From contig CAJUAL010000010.1 in NCBI GenBank assembly GCA_910584405.1, positions 1 to 64,000 of the forward strand: a stretch of DNA of 64,000 bases. Direction: 5' to 3'. Each line of letters begins with the position of its first letter. Position 1 is the stretch's first letter. The position numbers were made by a program, and so were the translations under genes. This DNA comes from an uncultured Vampirovibrio sp. (lineage in GTDB: Bacteria; Cyanobacteriota; Vampirovibrionia; Gastranaerophilales; Gastranaerophilaceae). Shown piece by piece: positions 16,007-23,787 of the stretch. A model generated the notes under the pieces. The model worked only from the letters and a program-made list of their open reading frames with translations, made no database searches and was not told the DNA's origin.

Positions 16007-16897
16007 TTATTTATTATTTTTATCATATGCTGCAAAAGATTGTTTTACAATCACATCAAGCTGTTTTGCATATTCTCTGTCGATATCTTTTGTATCTTTT
16101 ATTTCGATTTTATCAGCTAATTCTTGCATATTATTTGCTTCAAGAAAAGCTTTTAATTTTTGAGCTACATCAACAATTAAGTCTTTCTTTTCATCAAAGC
16201 TCCATTCAGACACAAGCTGTTCAAAGAAACTATCACCGGAGAATCGTTTTCCTTCTTCATAACCGCGAATGACTTCCAATACATTTCGGTCATTAACTCT
16301 GCCTTGGATAATATTTTTTACATGTTTTTGATCACCGTCGGTTGTCCACATATTAGTTAAATAACCTGCAATCTGACTTCCTGATTCTTGTGCATCAGCT
16401 ATCTCTTCTTCTGTTAACGGAGTAGGCTCCGGAGTAACGTTTTCTTCTTCTTCTTGTTCAGGTTCCGGTTTTGCCGGAATTAATAAAACCTGACCCGGTT
16501 TTATCATTACAAACCAATTTTTCGGAGTTCTTGTATTATCAAATTCTAACTCATTTAAGTCCATAATTTCTTTTGTAAATTTCTGAACTTCGGCAGGTTT
16601 TGGTTTTTGACCGTCATTATATTCTTTCAAATATTTTGCGGCAATATCCCAAACATTTTCACCTTTTTTAACTGTATGCTCAACAGTTTTTTGCTTTTCT
16701 GCTGCTTCTGCCTCTTCATTATTTTCAGGATTGACCTCTTCTTTTTTTTCTATTTCTAAACCTTGAATTTCCCATGGTTTTTTGGGATTAAAAAGCGGTG
16801 CAAATCTTCTTGCTCTATCATTCAAATCCGGTATAGCATCAGATTTGCAATACCAATCACTCCAAAATGGCGTGCTTGAAACTCCATTTACTGACAT
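16007..16897 (-). CDS. LysM-domain protein
   Basis: A 296-residue protein with one LysM peptidoglycan-binding domain near residues 72-140 (VEHTVKKGENVWDIAAKYL to KPGQVLLIPAK). A lysine-containing insert sits between the two halves of the domain. There is no normal signal peptide; the start MSVNGVSSTPFWSDWYC is of a kind shared by several unknown proteins of this lineage. The C-terminal 130 residues are acidic and helical. It may bind the cell wall after non-classical export or serve inside the cell; the sequence does not decide. Confidence 0.8.
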   Translation of the reverse strand: MSVNGVSSTPFWSDWYCKSDAIPDLNDRARRFAPLFNPKKPWEIQGLEIEKKEEVNPENNEEAEAAEKQKTVEHTVKKGENVWDIAAKYLKEYNDGQKPKPAEVQKFTKEIMDLNELEFDNTRTPKNWFVMIKPGQVLLIPAKPEPEQEEEENVTPEPTPLTEEEIADAQESGSQIAGYLTNMWTTDGDQKHVKNIIQGRVNDRNVLEVIRGYEEGKRFSGDSFFEQLVSEWSFDEKKDLIVDVAQKLKAFLEANNMQELADKIEIKDTKDIDREYAKQLDVIVKQSFAAYDKNNK

Positions 16898-17021
16898 AGT
16901 AAATTCCTTTCCTTTTTCCTCGTACCTGTATAAAATAATCTTTACAAATATATAAACGGTTTCCGAATTGAAAAATTGCTAAATCCACTTAATATACCGT
17001 TACAATTAAAAGAATTTTTGC

Positions 17022-17027
17022 TATAAT
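17022..17027 (+). promoter_or_regulatory. -10 box placing the start at or near the ATG
   Basis: A perfect TATAAT ends 6 bases before the ATG of the histidine kinase gene, and there is no Shine-Dalgarno. Transcription would begin at or next to the A of the ATG, giving a leaderless mRNA. The -35 region is weak. Confidence 0.65.
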
Positions 17028-17033
17028 AAAGCT

Positions 17034-17777
17034 ATGAGTGAAATTGAAAAAAACTACGAAGACTTTATTTCAACGGTAAGCCACGAACTTAGAACACCTT
17101 TAACATCAATTCGCGGATTCTCGCAAACTATGCTTGCATCTTGGGATAAATTAGATGAAGATAGCAAAAAAAAGTTTATAAAAATAATTGAAGAACAATC
17201 AAACAGGCTTATTCACCTGGTGGAAAATATGCTTTCTGTTACAAAGTTACAAGGTGTAAACAATAATTTTATATACAATGAAATCAATATAAAAACCCCG
17301 ATTGAACAAGTTATAACACTTGTAAAAAATCAATATCCGACACATAGATTTGAATTTAATTATAAGAAAAATTTACCGAACATTTTTGTTGATAAAGATA
17401 AATTTCAACAAATTATGACAAATTTAATAGAAAACAGTGCAAAATATTCGGTTGATAATTCTACAACAAAAATTACCACATCAACTGAAAGTGAAAACGT
17501 TGTGATAGAAGTTACAAATCTTGGAATCGGAATAGATGAAAAAGATTACGAAAAGATTTTCACAAAATTTGCACGAATAGATAACCCTCTAACCAGAAAA
17601 ATTCAAGGAAGCGGACTCGGGTTGTACATTACCAAAAACCTTACAGAAAAAATGGGGGGACAAATCTCGGTTAAATCAACTCCGACAAACAACCCAAATA
17701 TAAGCGAGATTACTTTTAAAATTCTTCTTCCGATAAAAACAATAGAAGAACAAGCGAGGATAAAATGCAATCAGTAA
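17034..17777 (+). CDS. Soluble sensor histidine kinase without a sensor domain
   Basis: A 247-residue kinase. H17 in SHELRTP is the phosphorylated histidine of the HisKA domain. The HATPase domain has an N box (NLIENSAKYS, 130-139), a G1 box (TNLGIGID, with N-L in place of D-N) and G2 GSGLGLYIT at 192-200. There is no transmembrane or PAS input domain, so a partner must supply the signal, as with cyanobacterial SasA/NblS-type logic. The next gene overlaps by 13 bases and encodes a receiver protein, its likely partner. The mRNA is probably leaderless. Confidence 0.9.
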   Translation: MSEIEKNYEDFISTVSHELRTPLTSIRGFSQTMLASWDKLDEDSKKKFIKIIEEQSNRLIHLVENMLSVTKLQGVNNNFIYNEINIKTPIEQVITLVKNQYPTHRFEFNYKKNLPNIFVDKDKFQQIMTNLIENSAKYSVDNSTTKITTSTESENVVIEVTNLGIGIDEKDYEKIFTKFARIDNPLTRKIQGSGLGLYITKNLTEKMGGQISVKSTPTNNPNISEITFKILLPIKTIEEQARIKCNQ

Positions 17778-19066
17778 CATTAATCATCGACAAAAGATTA
17801 GAACTTTCTACAAAATATAAAAAACTTTTAGAAACAGAAACAAACAGCGTAATCATTTCGAAAGATTTAATCACATCAATAAAAATTATTCAAGATAAAG
17901 AACCTGATTTAATAATCATTTCAGACAGTTTTGACAATGAGTTATCAGATTTTTGCAAACAAGTAAGAGCCTTAACCTATAACATGCGCCCTGTAATTGT
18001 TGCACTGTCAAAATCTGCAGATTTCAATGATAGAATAAAAGTTTTAGAAAGCGGAGCTGATGATTTTCTCTCAGAACCTGTTAACACCGAAGAATTTAAA
18101 GTCAGAATGAATGCTCATCTTCGCAGAGAATTTGAATCAAATCTTGATACAAAACAATTATTGCCAAACAAAAATTACACAATGCGCGCCCTAAAACGTA
18201 AATTATCAGACAACAGCAGTTGGGCTGTATTGTATATAAGTATAGAAAACTTTGAAAGTTATAAAGAAGCTTACACCCAGCTTGCTTCAGATAAATTATT
18301 GCAAACATATTCGGCAATTATTCAAGCTTCATTAAATGAAAATGATTACCTTGGCGAAATCAATGAAAACACCTTCCTGATACTAACAGACACAATAAAA
18401 GCAGAACGTTTGGCAAGCTTTTTGACATTTGCATTTGACTCTGTATCTACAAAGTTTTACGCTGAACATGATTTAGACAGAGGTTATATGATTTTGCAAG
18501 GAGATGAATTTGCAGGCCGCCGTGCAAATTTTGTCCACTCAACTATTAGCATTGTAACTAATGAATTTACTAAATATAAAGACAGTGCACAAGTTTTAAA
18601 TAATCTTATCCAAATCCATAAAATGGCAGATTTACCGAATAAATCAAACTATCTTATGGAACGCCCAAAAATCGAAGGACAAGACTCTGTTTTTGAAAAA
18701 GAATACAATAACAAAATTCTTATATTTGAAACAGATGACGCATTAGGAACCCTTTTACATACAATTTTAAATCTTCAAGGATACCAAGCCCAAATTGTTA
18801 ATGAATATATAATTCCGACAGAAGACGAAATTCCTGCACTAATAATAGTTGACGCAGGTGATTTGGAAAAGAAAAACGGGTTAAATCTTTGTTATTCATT
18901 AAAACAACAAGAAAACTTTAAAAGTTCAAAAATTATCGTAACATCAATAATCCACGATAAAGAACTTATCTTAAATACAGGTGCTGACTTATATTTGCCA
19001 AAACCTTACGACATACCTCAGTTAATAAAATGGGCAGATAATTTCATAAAAGAATTTAATAACTAA
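17765..19066 (+). CDS. Receiver - degenerate GGDEF - receiver protein
   Basis: A 433-residue protein. Residues 1-120 form a response-regulator receiver (phosphorylation Asp in PDLIIISDSF, conserved K in the weaker LSEPV segment). Residues about 140-290 have the fold pattern of a GGDEF domain but lack the GGDEF motif, so no cyclase activity is expected. Residues 310-433 are a second receiver with ALIIVDAGD and a PKPYD lysine. No output DNA-binding domain is present. It overlaps the kinase gene by 13 bases and is its likely phosphoacceptor. The architecture suggests a phosphorelay hub acting through protein contacts. Confidence 0.8.
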   Translation: MQSVTLIIDKRLELSTKYKKLLETETNSVIISKDLITSIKIIQDKEPDLIIISDSFDNELSDFCKQVRALTYNMRPVIVALSKSADFNDRIKVLESGADDFLSEPVNTEEFKVRMNAHLRREFESNLDTKQLLPNKNYTMRALKRKLSDNSSWAVLYISIENFESYKEAYTQLASDKLLQTYSAIIQASLNENDYLGEINENTFLILTDTIKAERLASFLTFAFDSVSTKFYAEHDLDRGYMILQGDEFAGRRANFVHSTISIVTNEFTKYKDSAQVLNNLIQIHKMADLPNKSNYLMERPKIEGQDSVFEKEYNNKILIFETDDALGTLLHTILNLQGYQAQIVNEYIIPTEDEIPALIIVDAGDLEKKNGLNLCYSLKQQENFKSSKIIVTSIIHDKELILNTGADLYLPKPYDIPQLIKWADNFIKEFNN

Positions 19067-19251
19067 CCTAAAATATCTTCCAATATTTCAGCATTACGGG
19101 AAGCATTTTCAAGCTGTTGTTTTGAAACTCTGCGCATATAATTTCTTAAAGCTTCTCTAATAAGTTCACTTCTTGAACAACGTTCAGTATCAGCAAGTCC
19201 GTCTACTTTATTTAAAAACTCATCAGGCATAGTTACCAGAATCTTAGCCAT
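19063..19251 (-). CDS. Ribbon-helix-helix (CopG/Arc-like) DNA-binding protein
   Basis: A 62-residue protein from the ATG at 19251, which has AAAGG 10 bases upstream; an in-frame TTG at 19275 is less likely. KILVTMPDEFLNKVDGLA is the beta strand and first helix, and SRSELIREALRNYM the second helix of a ribbon-helix-helix fold. Such proteins are usually antitoxins or small repressors. No toxin gene adjoins it, so it is either an orphan antitoxin or a lone regulator. It ends overlapping the stop of the convergent receiver gene. Confidence 0.85.
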   Translation of the reverse strand: MAKILVTMPDEFLNKVDGLADTERCSRSELIREALRNYMRRVSKQQLENASRNAEILEDILG

Positions 19252-19389
19252 GTCATCCCAACCTTTCTTGTTCAATATAATAACATAGCAAATTTATTTT
19301 ATCAAGCAATAAACTATTCATATTGACACCCCTAATCGGGTATTGTGAAAAGTTGTTAAAGAAATAAGATTAATTTGAAAGGAGCTAAT

Positions 19390-19968
19390 ATGGAAGAAAA
19401 TCAAAACTACAATGAAGAAACAGTAAAAGTAAAAGAAGAATACCATCAAACGTGTTCAAACCACCCGCTTATGAAAACATTATTAACAGGGTTATTAATC
19501 TTTTTAGGAGCATTTTGCGCATTTTATGTTGTTGCAGACTGGCATTTCAAAAAGTTTTTTGCACCTGAATTTATGAGTCCTGCGAGAATGGAACACCGCA
19601 TGTTCAAAGATATGCGCCAAATGGACAAAATGTTATTTAAAGAAGGAAAAGACTTTTCCCGTAAAAGTGCTCAAGTTATCCACCTTGAGCAGTCAAAAGA
19701 TTTTTACAAAGTTATCATTGACCTGAGAGCATTTGATAATAACGAAAACAATGTTCAAGTAACAACAAACGGTAATATTTTAACAATCAACGGACGTTCA
19801 ATCAGAAAAACAAAAAACAACGAACAAATCTCAGAATTTCAACAACATTACATGTTTGGAAATAACGTAAGACTTTCTGATTTAACAAAAGAAACCAACG
19901 GGAATTATTACATAATAACAATTCCAATCGGCGAAAATAATAACAATAATGAAGAAAACGAAGATTAA
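19390..19968 (+). CDS. Membrane-anchored small heat-shock-like (Hsp20-fold) protein
   Basis: A 192-residue protein from the ATG at 19390 with AAAGGAG upstream. One transmembrane segment (about residues 31-51, LLTGLLIFLGAFCAFYVV) precedes a methionine-rich linker and a C-terminal alpha-crystallin-like beta domain: FYKVIIDLRAF, VQVTTNGNILTINGRSI, LTKETNGNYYIITIPI. The domain order fits Hsp20 proteins, but a membrane anchor is unusual in that family. It probably faces the periplasm as a holdase. A strong terminator follows it. Confidence 0.7.
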   Translation: MEENQNYNEETVKVKEEYHQTCSNHPLMKTLLTGLLIFLGAFCAFYVVADWHFKKFFAPEFMSPARMEHRMFKDMRQMDKMLFKEGKDFSRKSAQVIHLEQSKDFYKVIIDLRAFDNNENNVQVTTNGNILTINGRSIRKTKNNEQISEFQQHYMFGNNVRLSDLTKETNGNYYIITIPIGENNNNNEENED

Positions 19969-19975
19969 AAATATA

Positions 19976-20001
19976 ATGCGGCGGATGACAATCCGCCGCA
20001 T
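19976..20001 (+). terminator. Rho-independent terminator
   Basis: ATGCGGCGGAT and its complement form a perfect 11-pair stem with loop GACA and a T run. It ends the Hsp20-like transcript just before the antisense RNA promoter. Confidence 0.92.
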
Positions 20002-20014
20002 TTTTGATATAGTC

Positions 20015-20043
20015 TTGACAAAATATTACAAATAATAAATAAT
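20015..20043 (+). promoter_or_regulatory. Promoter of the candidate antitoxin RNA
   Basis: TTGACA at 20015-20020, a 17-base spacer, then AATAAT at 20038-20043. It points into the region opposite the small peptide gene. The -35 box is perfect. Confidence 0.7.
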
Positions 20044-20049
20044 ATAAAT

Positions 20050-20160
20050 ATAGGGGCAAGCCCCAAGCAAGTTGCTGTTACTTGAGGCTTGACTTAGTAC
20101 CCTATAAAACAATTAACAATAATTTTAAAAGTGCTATCAGTACCTTGATGGCACTTTTTG
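20050..20160 (+). ncRNA. Candidate antisense antitoxin RNA
   Basis: About 110 bases, from the predicted start to a Rho-independent terminator formed by AAAAGTGCTATCA and TGATGGCACTTTT (20127-20158) with a T run. The stem has a G-U pair on this strand but a C-A mismatch on the other, so it is built for this strand. The RNA covers the 3' part of the peptide gene. It also carries TAGTACCCTAT (20095), complementary at 10 of 11 bases to the 5' end of the peptide mRNA. Confidence 0.6.
20057..20091 (-). terminator. 3' hairpin of the small peptide mRNA
   Basis: On the minus strand, 14 pairs (two G-U) around a 7-base loop, starting 10 bases after the peptide stop codon. The same stem would have two C-A mismatches on the plus strand, so it is kept for the minus transcript. 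The T run after it is weak, so it may stabilise the 3' end rather than terminate alone. Confidence 0.6.
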
Positions 20161-20176
20161 TTTGTTCTCGTTTCAT
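20102..20176 (-). CDS. Candidate type I toxin: 24-residue hydrophobic peptide
   Basis: The peptide has a short charged start (MKREQTKSAIK) and a hydrophobic helix (VLIALLKLLLIVL), like small membrane toxins of the Fst/Ldr and TxpA kinds, though no specific family is matched. The ribosome site AAGGAGGTGA is near perfect, and its end can pair with TCTCAC in the leader (20224-20219), which would hide it. A perfect -10 box lies 77 bases upstream. An antisense RNA unit lies on the other strand over the gene. Toxicity is inferred from this layout. Confidence 0.6.
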   Translation of the reverse strand: MKREQTKSAIKVLIALLKLLLIVL

Positions 20177-20252
20177 ACTCTCACCTCCTTTCCACCGTTT
20201 CCTTAGTAAAATACGTCTGTGAGAAGAAGTCGAGCGGTACTACCCTATTTTT

Positions 20253-20258
20253 ATTATA
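20253..20258 (-). promoter_or_regulatory. -10 box of the small peptide mRNA
   Basis: A perfect TATAAT on the minus strand, with a start expected near 20246. The mRNA would begin with ATAGGGTAGTA, the direct-repeat copy. The -35 region is weak. It overlaps the region just upstream of ruvC. Confidence 0.5.
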
Positions 20259-20275
20259 CGTGATAATATAAATAT

Positions 20276-20758
20276 ATGAGGATATTAGGAATAGACCCGG
20301 GAATGGCAATAGTCGGTTACAGTGTCGTCGAATTTGACGGCAAGAATATTAAATTGCTCAACTCAGGTTCAATCCAAACTCAAAAAGGAACAAGAGAATC
20401 CTCCAGACTTTTGGAAATCTTTAACGATATGAACGCTCTTGTTGAAAAATATCAACCGGATGTTTGCGCGATAGAAAAACTGTTTTTTTTCAGAAACCAA
20501 ACAACCGTCATGCCTGTAGCGCACGCGCGCGGAGTAATCCTTACCGTACTTGAAAAATACAACATCCCAATTTATGAATACACCCCGATGGAAGTAAAAC
20601 AAATCCTTACAGGTTACGGACGAGCAAGTAAAAAAGAAGTTGAACAAATGGTAAAGCTAAGCCTTGGCACAGAAAAATTACCAAAACTTGATGACACGGT
20701 CGACTCAATTGCCATTGCAATTTGCTATACAAGAAGCCACGACGCACTTAAAAACTAA
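20276..20758 (+). CDS. ruvC: Holliday junction resolvase RuvC
   Basis: A 160-residue endonuclease that cuts Holliday junctions with RuvAB. The acidic active site is visible: D7 in GIDPG, E67 in AIEKLFF, and the paired aspartates of LDDTVDSIAIA near 139-143. Length is typical. There is no Shine-Dalgarno; the AT-rich TGATAATATAAATAT just before the ATG suggests a very short or absent leader. Its 3' end overlaps the convergent regulator gene by 11 bases. Confidence 0.96.
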   Translation: MRILGIDPGMAIVGYSVVEFDGKNIKLLNSGSIQTQKGTRESSRLLEIFNDMNALVEKYQPDVCAIEKLFFFRNQTTVMPVAHARGVILTVLEKYNIPIYEYTPMEVKQILTGYGRASKKEVEQMVKLSLGTEKLPKLDDTVDSIAIAICYTRSHDALKN

Positions 20759-20975
20759 TATTAGAATCAACTATTTCAGTTATATTTACCTCAAAAATGT
20801 CTGATAAATGTTTTAAATACAAAAAAGTAGGATTAGCTAACCCGCGCTCTAACTTACTGTAATAACTTTTATCAATATTTAATTTGTCAGCAATATCATC
20901 TTGCGACAAATTTTTTAAATTACGTAAAATCTTTAGTTTTAACCCTAATCTTTTTAATAACTCTTTATCATCCAT
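20748..20975 (-). CDS. XRE-family helix-turn-helix regulator
   Basis: A 75-residue protein made of a single Cro/C1-type domain: LGLKLKILRNLKNLSQDDIA then LNIDKSYYSKLERGLANP. It is divergent from the pilin-like gene at 21064, with 88 bases between them that include an 11-base inverted repeat. An identical arrangement is seen at 60761-61070. It is likely to control the adjacent pilin-like gene and itself; that is inference from position. Confidence 0.9.
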   Translation of the reverse strand: MDDKELLKRLGLKLKILRNLKNLSQDDIADKLNIDKSYYSKLERGLANPTFLYLKHLSDIFEVNITEIVDSNISF

Positions 20976-21008
20976 TATTATATTTTATGCAGTTGACTTT
21001 AGAGGTTC

Positions 21009-21046
21009 AATAGTTTATACTGCTATTTGTAGGTATATAAACTATT
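21009..21046. promoter_or_regulatory. Inverted repeat, possible operator
   Basis: AATAGTTTATA and TATAAACTATT, a perfect 11-base inverted repeat with 16 bases between arms, in the gap between the divergent XRE and pilin-like genes. Dimeric XRE regulators bind such sites. Confidence 0.5.
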
Positions 21047-21063
21047 AAAAAGGAATAAATTCT

Positions 21064-21834
21064 ATGCAAGAAGAGGGTTTTACACTGGCGGAAAGTGCTG
21101 CGCACTTAAATATGCTACCAACTGTAGCAAAATTTGGGTTTACGTTAGCCGAGGTTTTAATCACACTAGGCATAATCGGGGTTGTTGCAGCAATTACATT
21201 ACCGAATTTAATCCAAAATAACAAAGCCACAAAATTACGATCACAATTTTTAAAATCATATTCGGTCATATCACAGGCAATAAGACTTATGGAAAACGAC
21301 GACATAAGCCCAGACCCCAAAAGTTACAAGAACAGAGAGTATTATAAAGTTTTCTCAAATTATTTGACCAACGCAACCGACTGCGGCGGATATTCCCAAG
21401 GAGATTCTACAAACCTTAAACGTCCCGACGGTTGTTATTCTTACACTATGGGCGGGGAATATAAAGAAGGTTATAAAAAACTTACAGGGAATAACTATAT
21501 TGGTGACGGTGCCTTTAACGAGGGACAACTCATGCTTCCTGACGGGACGTTAATATTATTTGATGACAGCCCCGTTAGCGAAGGCTGGAAAGGAACCGTT
21601 ATTTATGTTGATATAAACGGTTACAAAAATAAACCAAACAGACTTGGGTATGACTTTTTCGCTTTTGAAATAGTTGACGGGACATTGTACGCTATGGGGG
21701 ATATAAAAACAACTTGTGTTGATAATAAAGACAAGGATTGCAGCTGCACTAAAGCCGGTGCCGGTATGACTTGTGCAAGCAGAGCAAAAAGCAACTCTGA
21801 TTATTTTAAAATGGTCGTGAAAAATTATAAATAA
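21064..21834 (+). CDS. Type IV pilin/pseudopilin-like protein with doubled signal motif
   Basis: A 256-residue protein. Residues 24-50 (FGFTLAEVLITLGIIGVV...) are a class III prepilin signal and hydrophobic stalk, cut by prepilin peptidase at G-F. A second copy of the motif, EEGFTLAE, lies at residues 3-10, with SAAHLNMLPTVAK between. The C-terminal part is a globular domain with several cysteines (DKDCSCTKAGAGMTC), likely disulphide-linked. AAGGA precedes the ATG. It is divergent from an XRE regulator. Which of the two motifs is processed cannot be told. Confidence 0.85.
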   Translation: MQEEGFTLAESAAHLNMLPTVAKFGFTLAEVLITLGIIGVVAAITLPNLIQNNKATKLRSQFLKSYSVISQAIRLMENDDISPDPKSYKNREYYKVFSNYLTNATDCGGYSQGDSTNLKRPDGCYSYTMGGEYKEGYKKLTGNNYIGDGAFNEGQLMLPDGTLILFDDSPVSEGWKGTVIYVDINGYKNKPNRLGYDFFAFEIVDGTLYAMGDIKTTCVDNKDKDCSCTKAGAGMTCASRAKSNSDYFKMVVKNYK

Positions 21835-21876
21835 AATTTGAGTTTTCGTTATATCAATGATAAAATAATTTAAGAT

Positions 21877-22332
21877 ATGAACAAAACCTTAGTAAAACAA
21901 ATTATCATATTAAGCCTTATACTTGGCGTGATTTTAGGGGTACTTACGCCGATTCCGCATGTTGGTATGGGTATGCTGATATTACTCTTACTTTTTTCAG
22001 CTCCTGCTGTTATGGTTTATATGATTATGGACGGGAAATTTGATTTGACATCAATCGTTGACAGCATCGCAGTCGGAGCGCTAGCAGGTTTTTGCGCAAA
22101 CTTAACTTTCTCATCCGTTTTCACATTGATTACATGGATTTTGGCTGTAGGGTTTAAAATCACACCTAACATGTTTTTATCGGCAATGATTACAAACTCA
22201 CCTATTTGGCTTTTAATCACATTTATAATATTTGTCGGCGTACTTTGCGCAACAACTAACGCTTTCACAGGGCTTGCAACTCATTATATTATAGAATTTA
22301 TCAGAGATATGTATGAAAAAAGGAATAAATAA
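21877..22332 (+). CDS. Small polytopic membrane protein
   Basis: A 151-residue protein with four hydrophobic segments (about 8-26, 32-50, 62-88, 106-130). No family is recognised. It has no Shine-Dalgarno and an AT-rich -10-like stretch just before the ATG, so the leader may be very short. It ends 2 bases before mtnA and is probably cotranscribed with it. Confidence 0.7.
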   Translation: MNKTLVKQIIILSLILGVILGVLTPIPHVGMGMLILLLLFSAPAVMVYMIMDGKFDLTSIVDSIAVGALAGFCANLTFSSVFTLITWILAVGFKITPNMFLSAMITNSPIWLLITFIIFVGVLCATTNAFTGLATHYIIEFIRDMYEKRNK

Positions 22333-22334
22333 AA

Positions 22335-23393
22335 ATGGCTGAATTTACATCAAAAATAAGAACAATTGAATGGATTGACACATATTCAAAAATGGTTGAC
22401 CAAACTAAATTTCCCGAACATTTTGAATATGTTAATATAACAAACGGTCAAGACATGTTTGACGCTATTAAAACAATGATAGTACGCGGAGCTCCTGCTA
22501 TAGGGATTGCAGGAGCACACGGGGTTGTACTATACGCTCAGGAACTTGAAAAGCAAAATCTCGGCAGAGAAGAATTTATCACAAAGCTTTTAGAAAAAGC
22601 AGATTATATGGCAAGCGCACGCCCGACAGCAGTTAACTTAATGTGGGCTGTTGAAAAACAAAAAGAAATCATTCGAAACTCTACAAGTGACATTGCCAAA
22701 CTTATTGAAGAATTAAAAGAAAACGGCAAAAAACTTGAGCTTGAAGACATTGAAATCAACAAAAAAATCGGAGATTACGGAGCGCAAGTAGTGCCCAAAG
22801 GCGCAACAATTTTAACTCACTGTAACGCAGGCGCTTTAGCAACAGTCGGATACGGAACAGCATTAGGAGTAGTGCGTTCTGCTTTTGCAAACGACCCTGA
22901 TGTTCAGGTTTTTGCTGATGAAACAAGACCACGTCAGCAAGGTGCAAGAATTACAACCCTTGAACTTACTATGGACGGAATCCCTGTAACACTGATTACT
23001 GACGGAATGTGTTCATATTTTATGAAAAAAGGAATGATAGATATAGTTTGCGTGGGAGCTGACAGAATTGCCGCAAACGGTGATGCCGCTAACAAAATCG
23101 GAACATACACTGTTGCAATTGCCGCAAAATATCATAATATACCGTTTTATGTTGCAGCACCTTTATCAACTATTGACACAAGTATAAAATCAGGAGATGA
23201 TATTGTCATTGAAGAACGCTCACATGATGAAGTTACACACATCAACGGAAAACCGATTTGCGCTGATGGGGTTAATATAATCAACCCGGGATTTGATGTA
23301 ACTCCGCATGAACTTATTGCAGGAATAATCACAGAAAAAGGAATTCTGCGCCCTGATTATACAAAATCAATCGCTGAAGCATTCAAAAACTAA
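22335..23393 (+). CDS. mtnA: S-methyl-5-thioribose-1-phosphate isomerase
   Basis: A 352-residue enzyme of the methionine salvage pathway that converts methylthioribose-1-phosphate to methylthioribulose-1-phosphate. It belongs to the eIF2B-alpha-like fold. Visible motifs are VRGAPAIGIAGA, the catalytic cysteine in THCNAGALATVGYG near 160, and the catalytic aspartate in VGADRIAANGD near 243, with AANKIGTY after it. Length is typical. No other salvage gene is next to it. Confidence 0.95.
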   Translation: MAEFTSKIRTIEWIDTYSKMVDQTKFPEHFEYVNITNGQDMFDAIKTMIVRGAPAIGIAGAHGVVLYAQELEKQNLGREEFITKLLEKADYMASARPTAVNLMWAVEKQKEIIRNSTSDIAKLIEELKENGKKLELEDIEINKKIGDYGAQVVPKGATILTHCNAGALATVGYGTALGVVRSAFANDPDVQVFADETRPRQQGARITTLELTMDGIPVTLITDGMCSYFMKKGMIDIVCVGADRIAANGDAANKIGTYTVAIAAKYHNIPFYVAAPLSTIDTSIKSGDDIVIEERSHDEVTHINGKPICADGVNIINPGFDVTPHELIAGIITEKGILRPDYTKSIAEAFKN

Positions 23394-23403
23394 AGGAATT
23401 AAG

Positions 23404-23778
23404 ATGATGAAAAAACTAATTATTGCAATTACCACACTCGTTTTACTGACAGGTGTAACCTCGTTTGCGGCAAATGAACCAAATGTTGATTTCGGACCGT
23501 ATATGAGAGAAATGCAAAGAACTATCAAATTAAACTGGGAACCTCCAAAACTTGATCATTCAACACACACAACAGTTCTTTATTCAATAAAAAAAGACGG
23601 AACCCTTAAAAATGTTTCAATATTTAAAAGCTCAGGCGATAAAAAAACAGACTCAGCTGCAATAAAAGCTGTTAAAAAGACAAAATTCAGACCGTTACCG
23701 ACGGGATTTGATAAGGATTCAATTGATGTTCAATTTACATTTGATTATAACGTATATGGGAAAAACGGAAAACAGTAG
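23404..23778 (+). CDS. Exported TonB C-terminal-domain protein
   Basis: A 124-residue protein with a signal peptide (MKKLIIAITTLVLLTGVTSFA) and a TonB/TolA-like C-terminal domain: WEPPKLDHSTHTTVLYSI, KDGTLKNVSIFKSSGDKKTD, AAIKAVKKTKFRPLP. It lacks the transmembrane anchor and proline-rich arm of real TonB, so it is a stand-alone periplasmic domain, as in many cyanobacterial and related genomes. Two in-frame ATG codons (23404, 23407) are equal candidates. It lies 10 bases before the next secreted gene. Confidence 0.8.
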   Translation: MMKKLIIAITTLVLLTGVTSFAANEPNVDFGPYMREMQRTIKLNWEPPKLDHSTHTTVLYSIKKDGTLKNVSIFKSSGDKKTDSAAIKAVKKTKFRPLPTGFDKDSIDVQFTFDYNVYGKNGKQ

Positions 23779-23787
23779 GAGGGAAGT

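Noticed and set aside
20015..20258. A riboswitch in the ruvC leader
   Set aside because: The hairpins lie upstream and point in both directions, with a promoter and terminator for a separate RNA; ruvC itself seems to have almost no leader.
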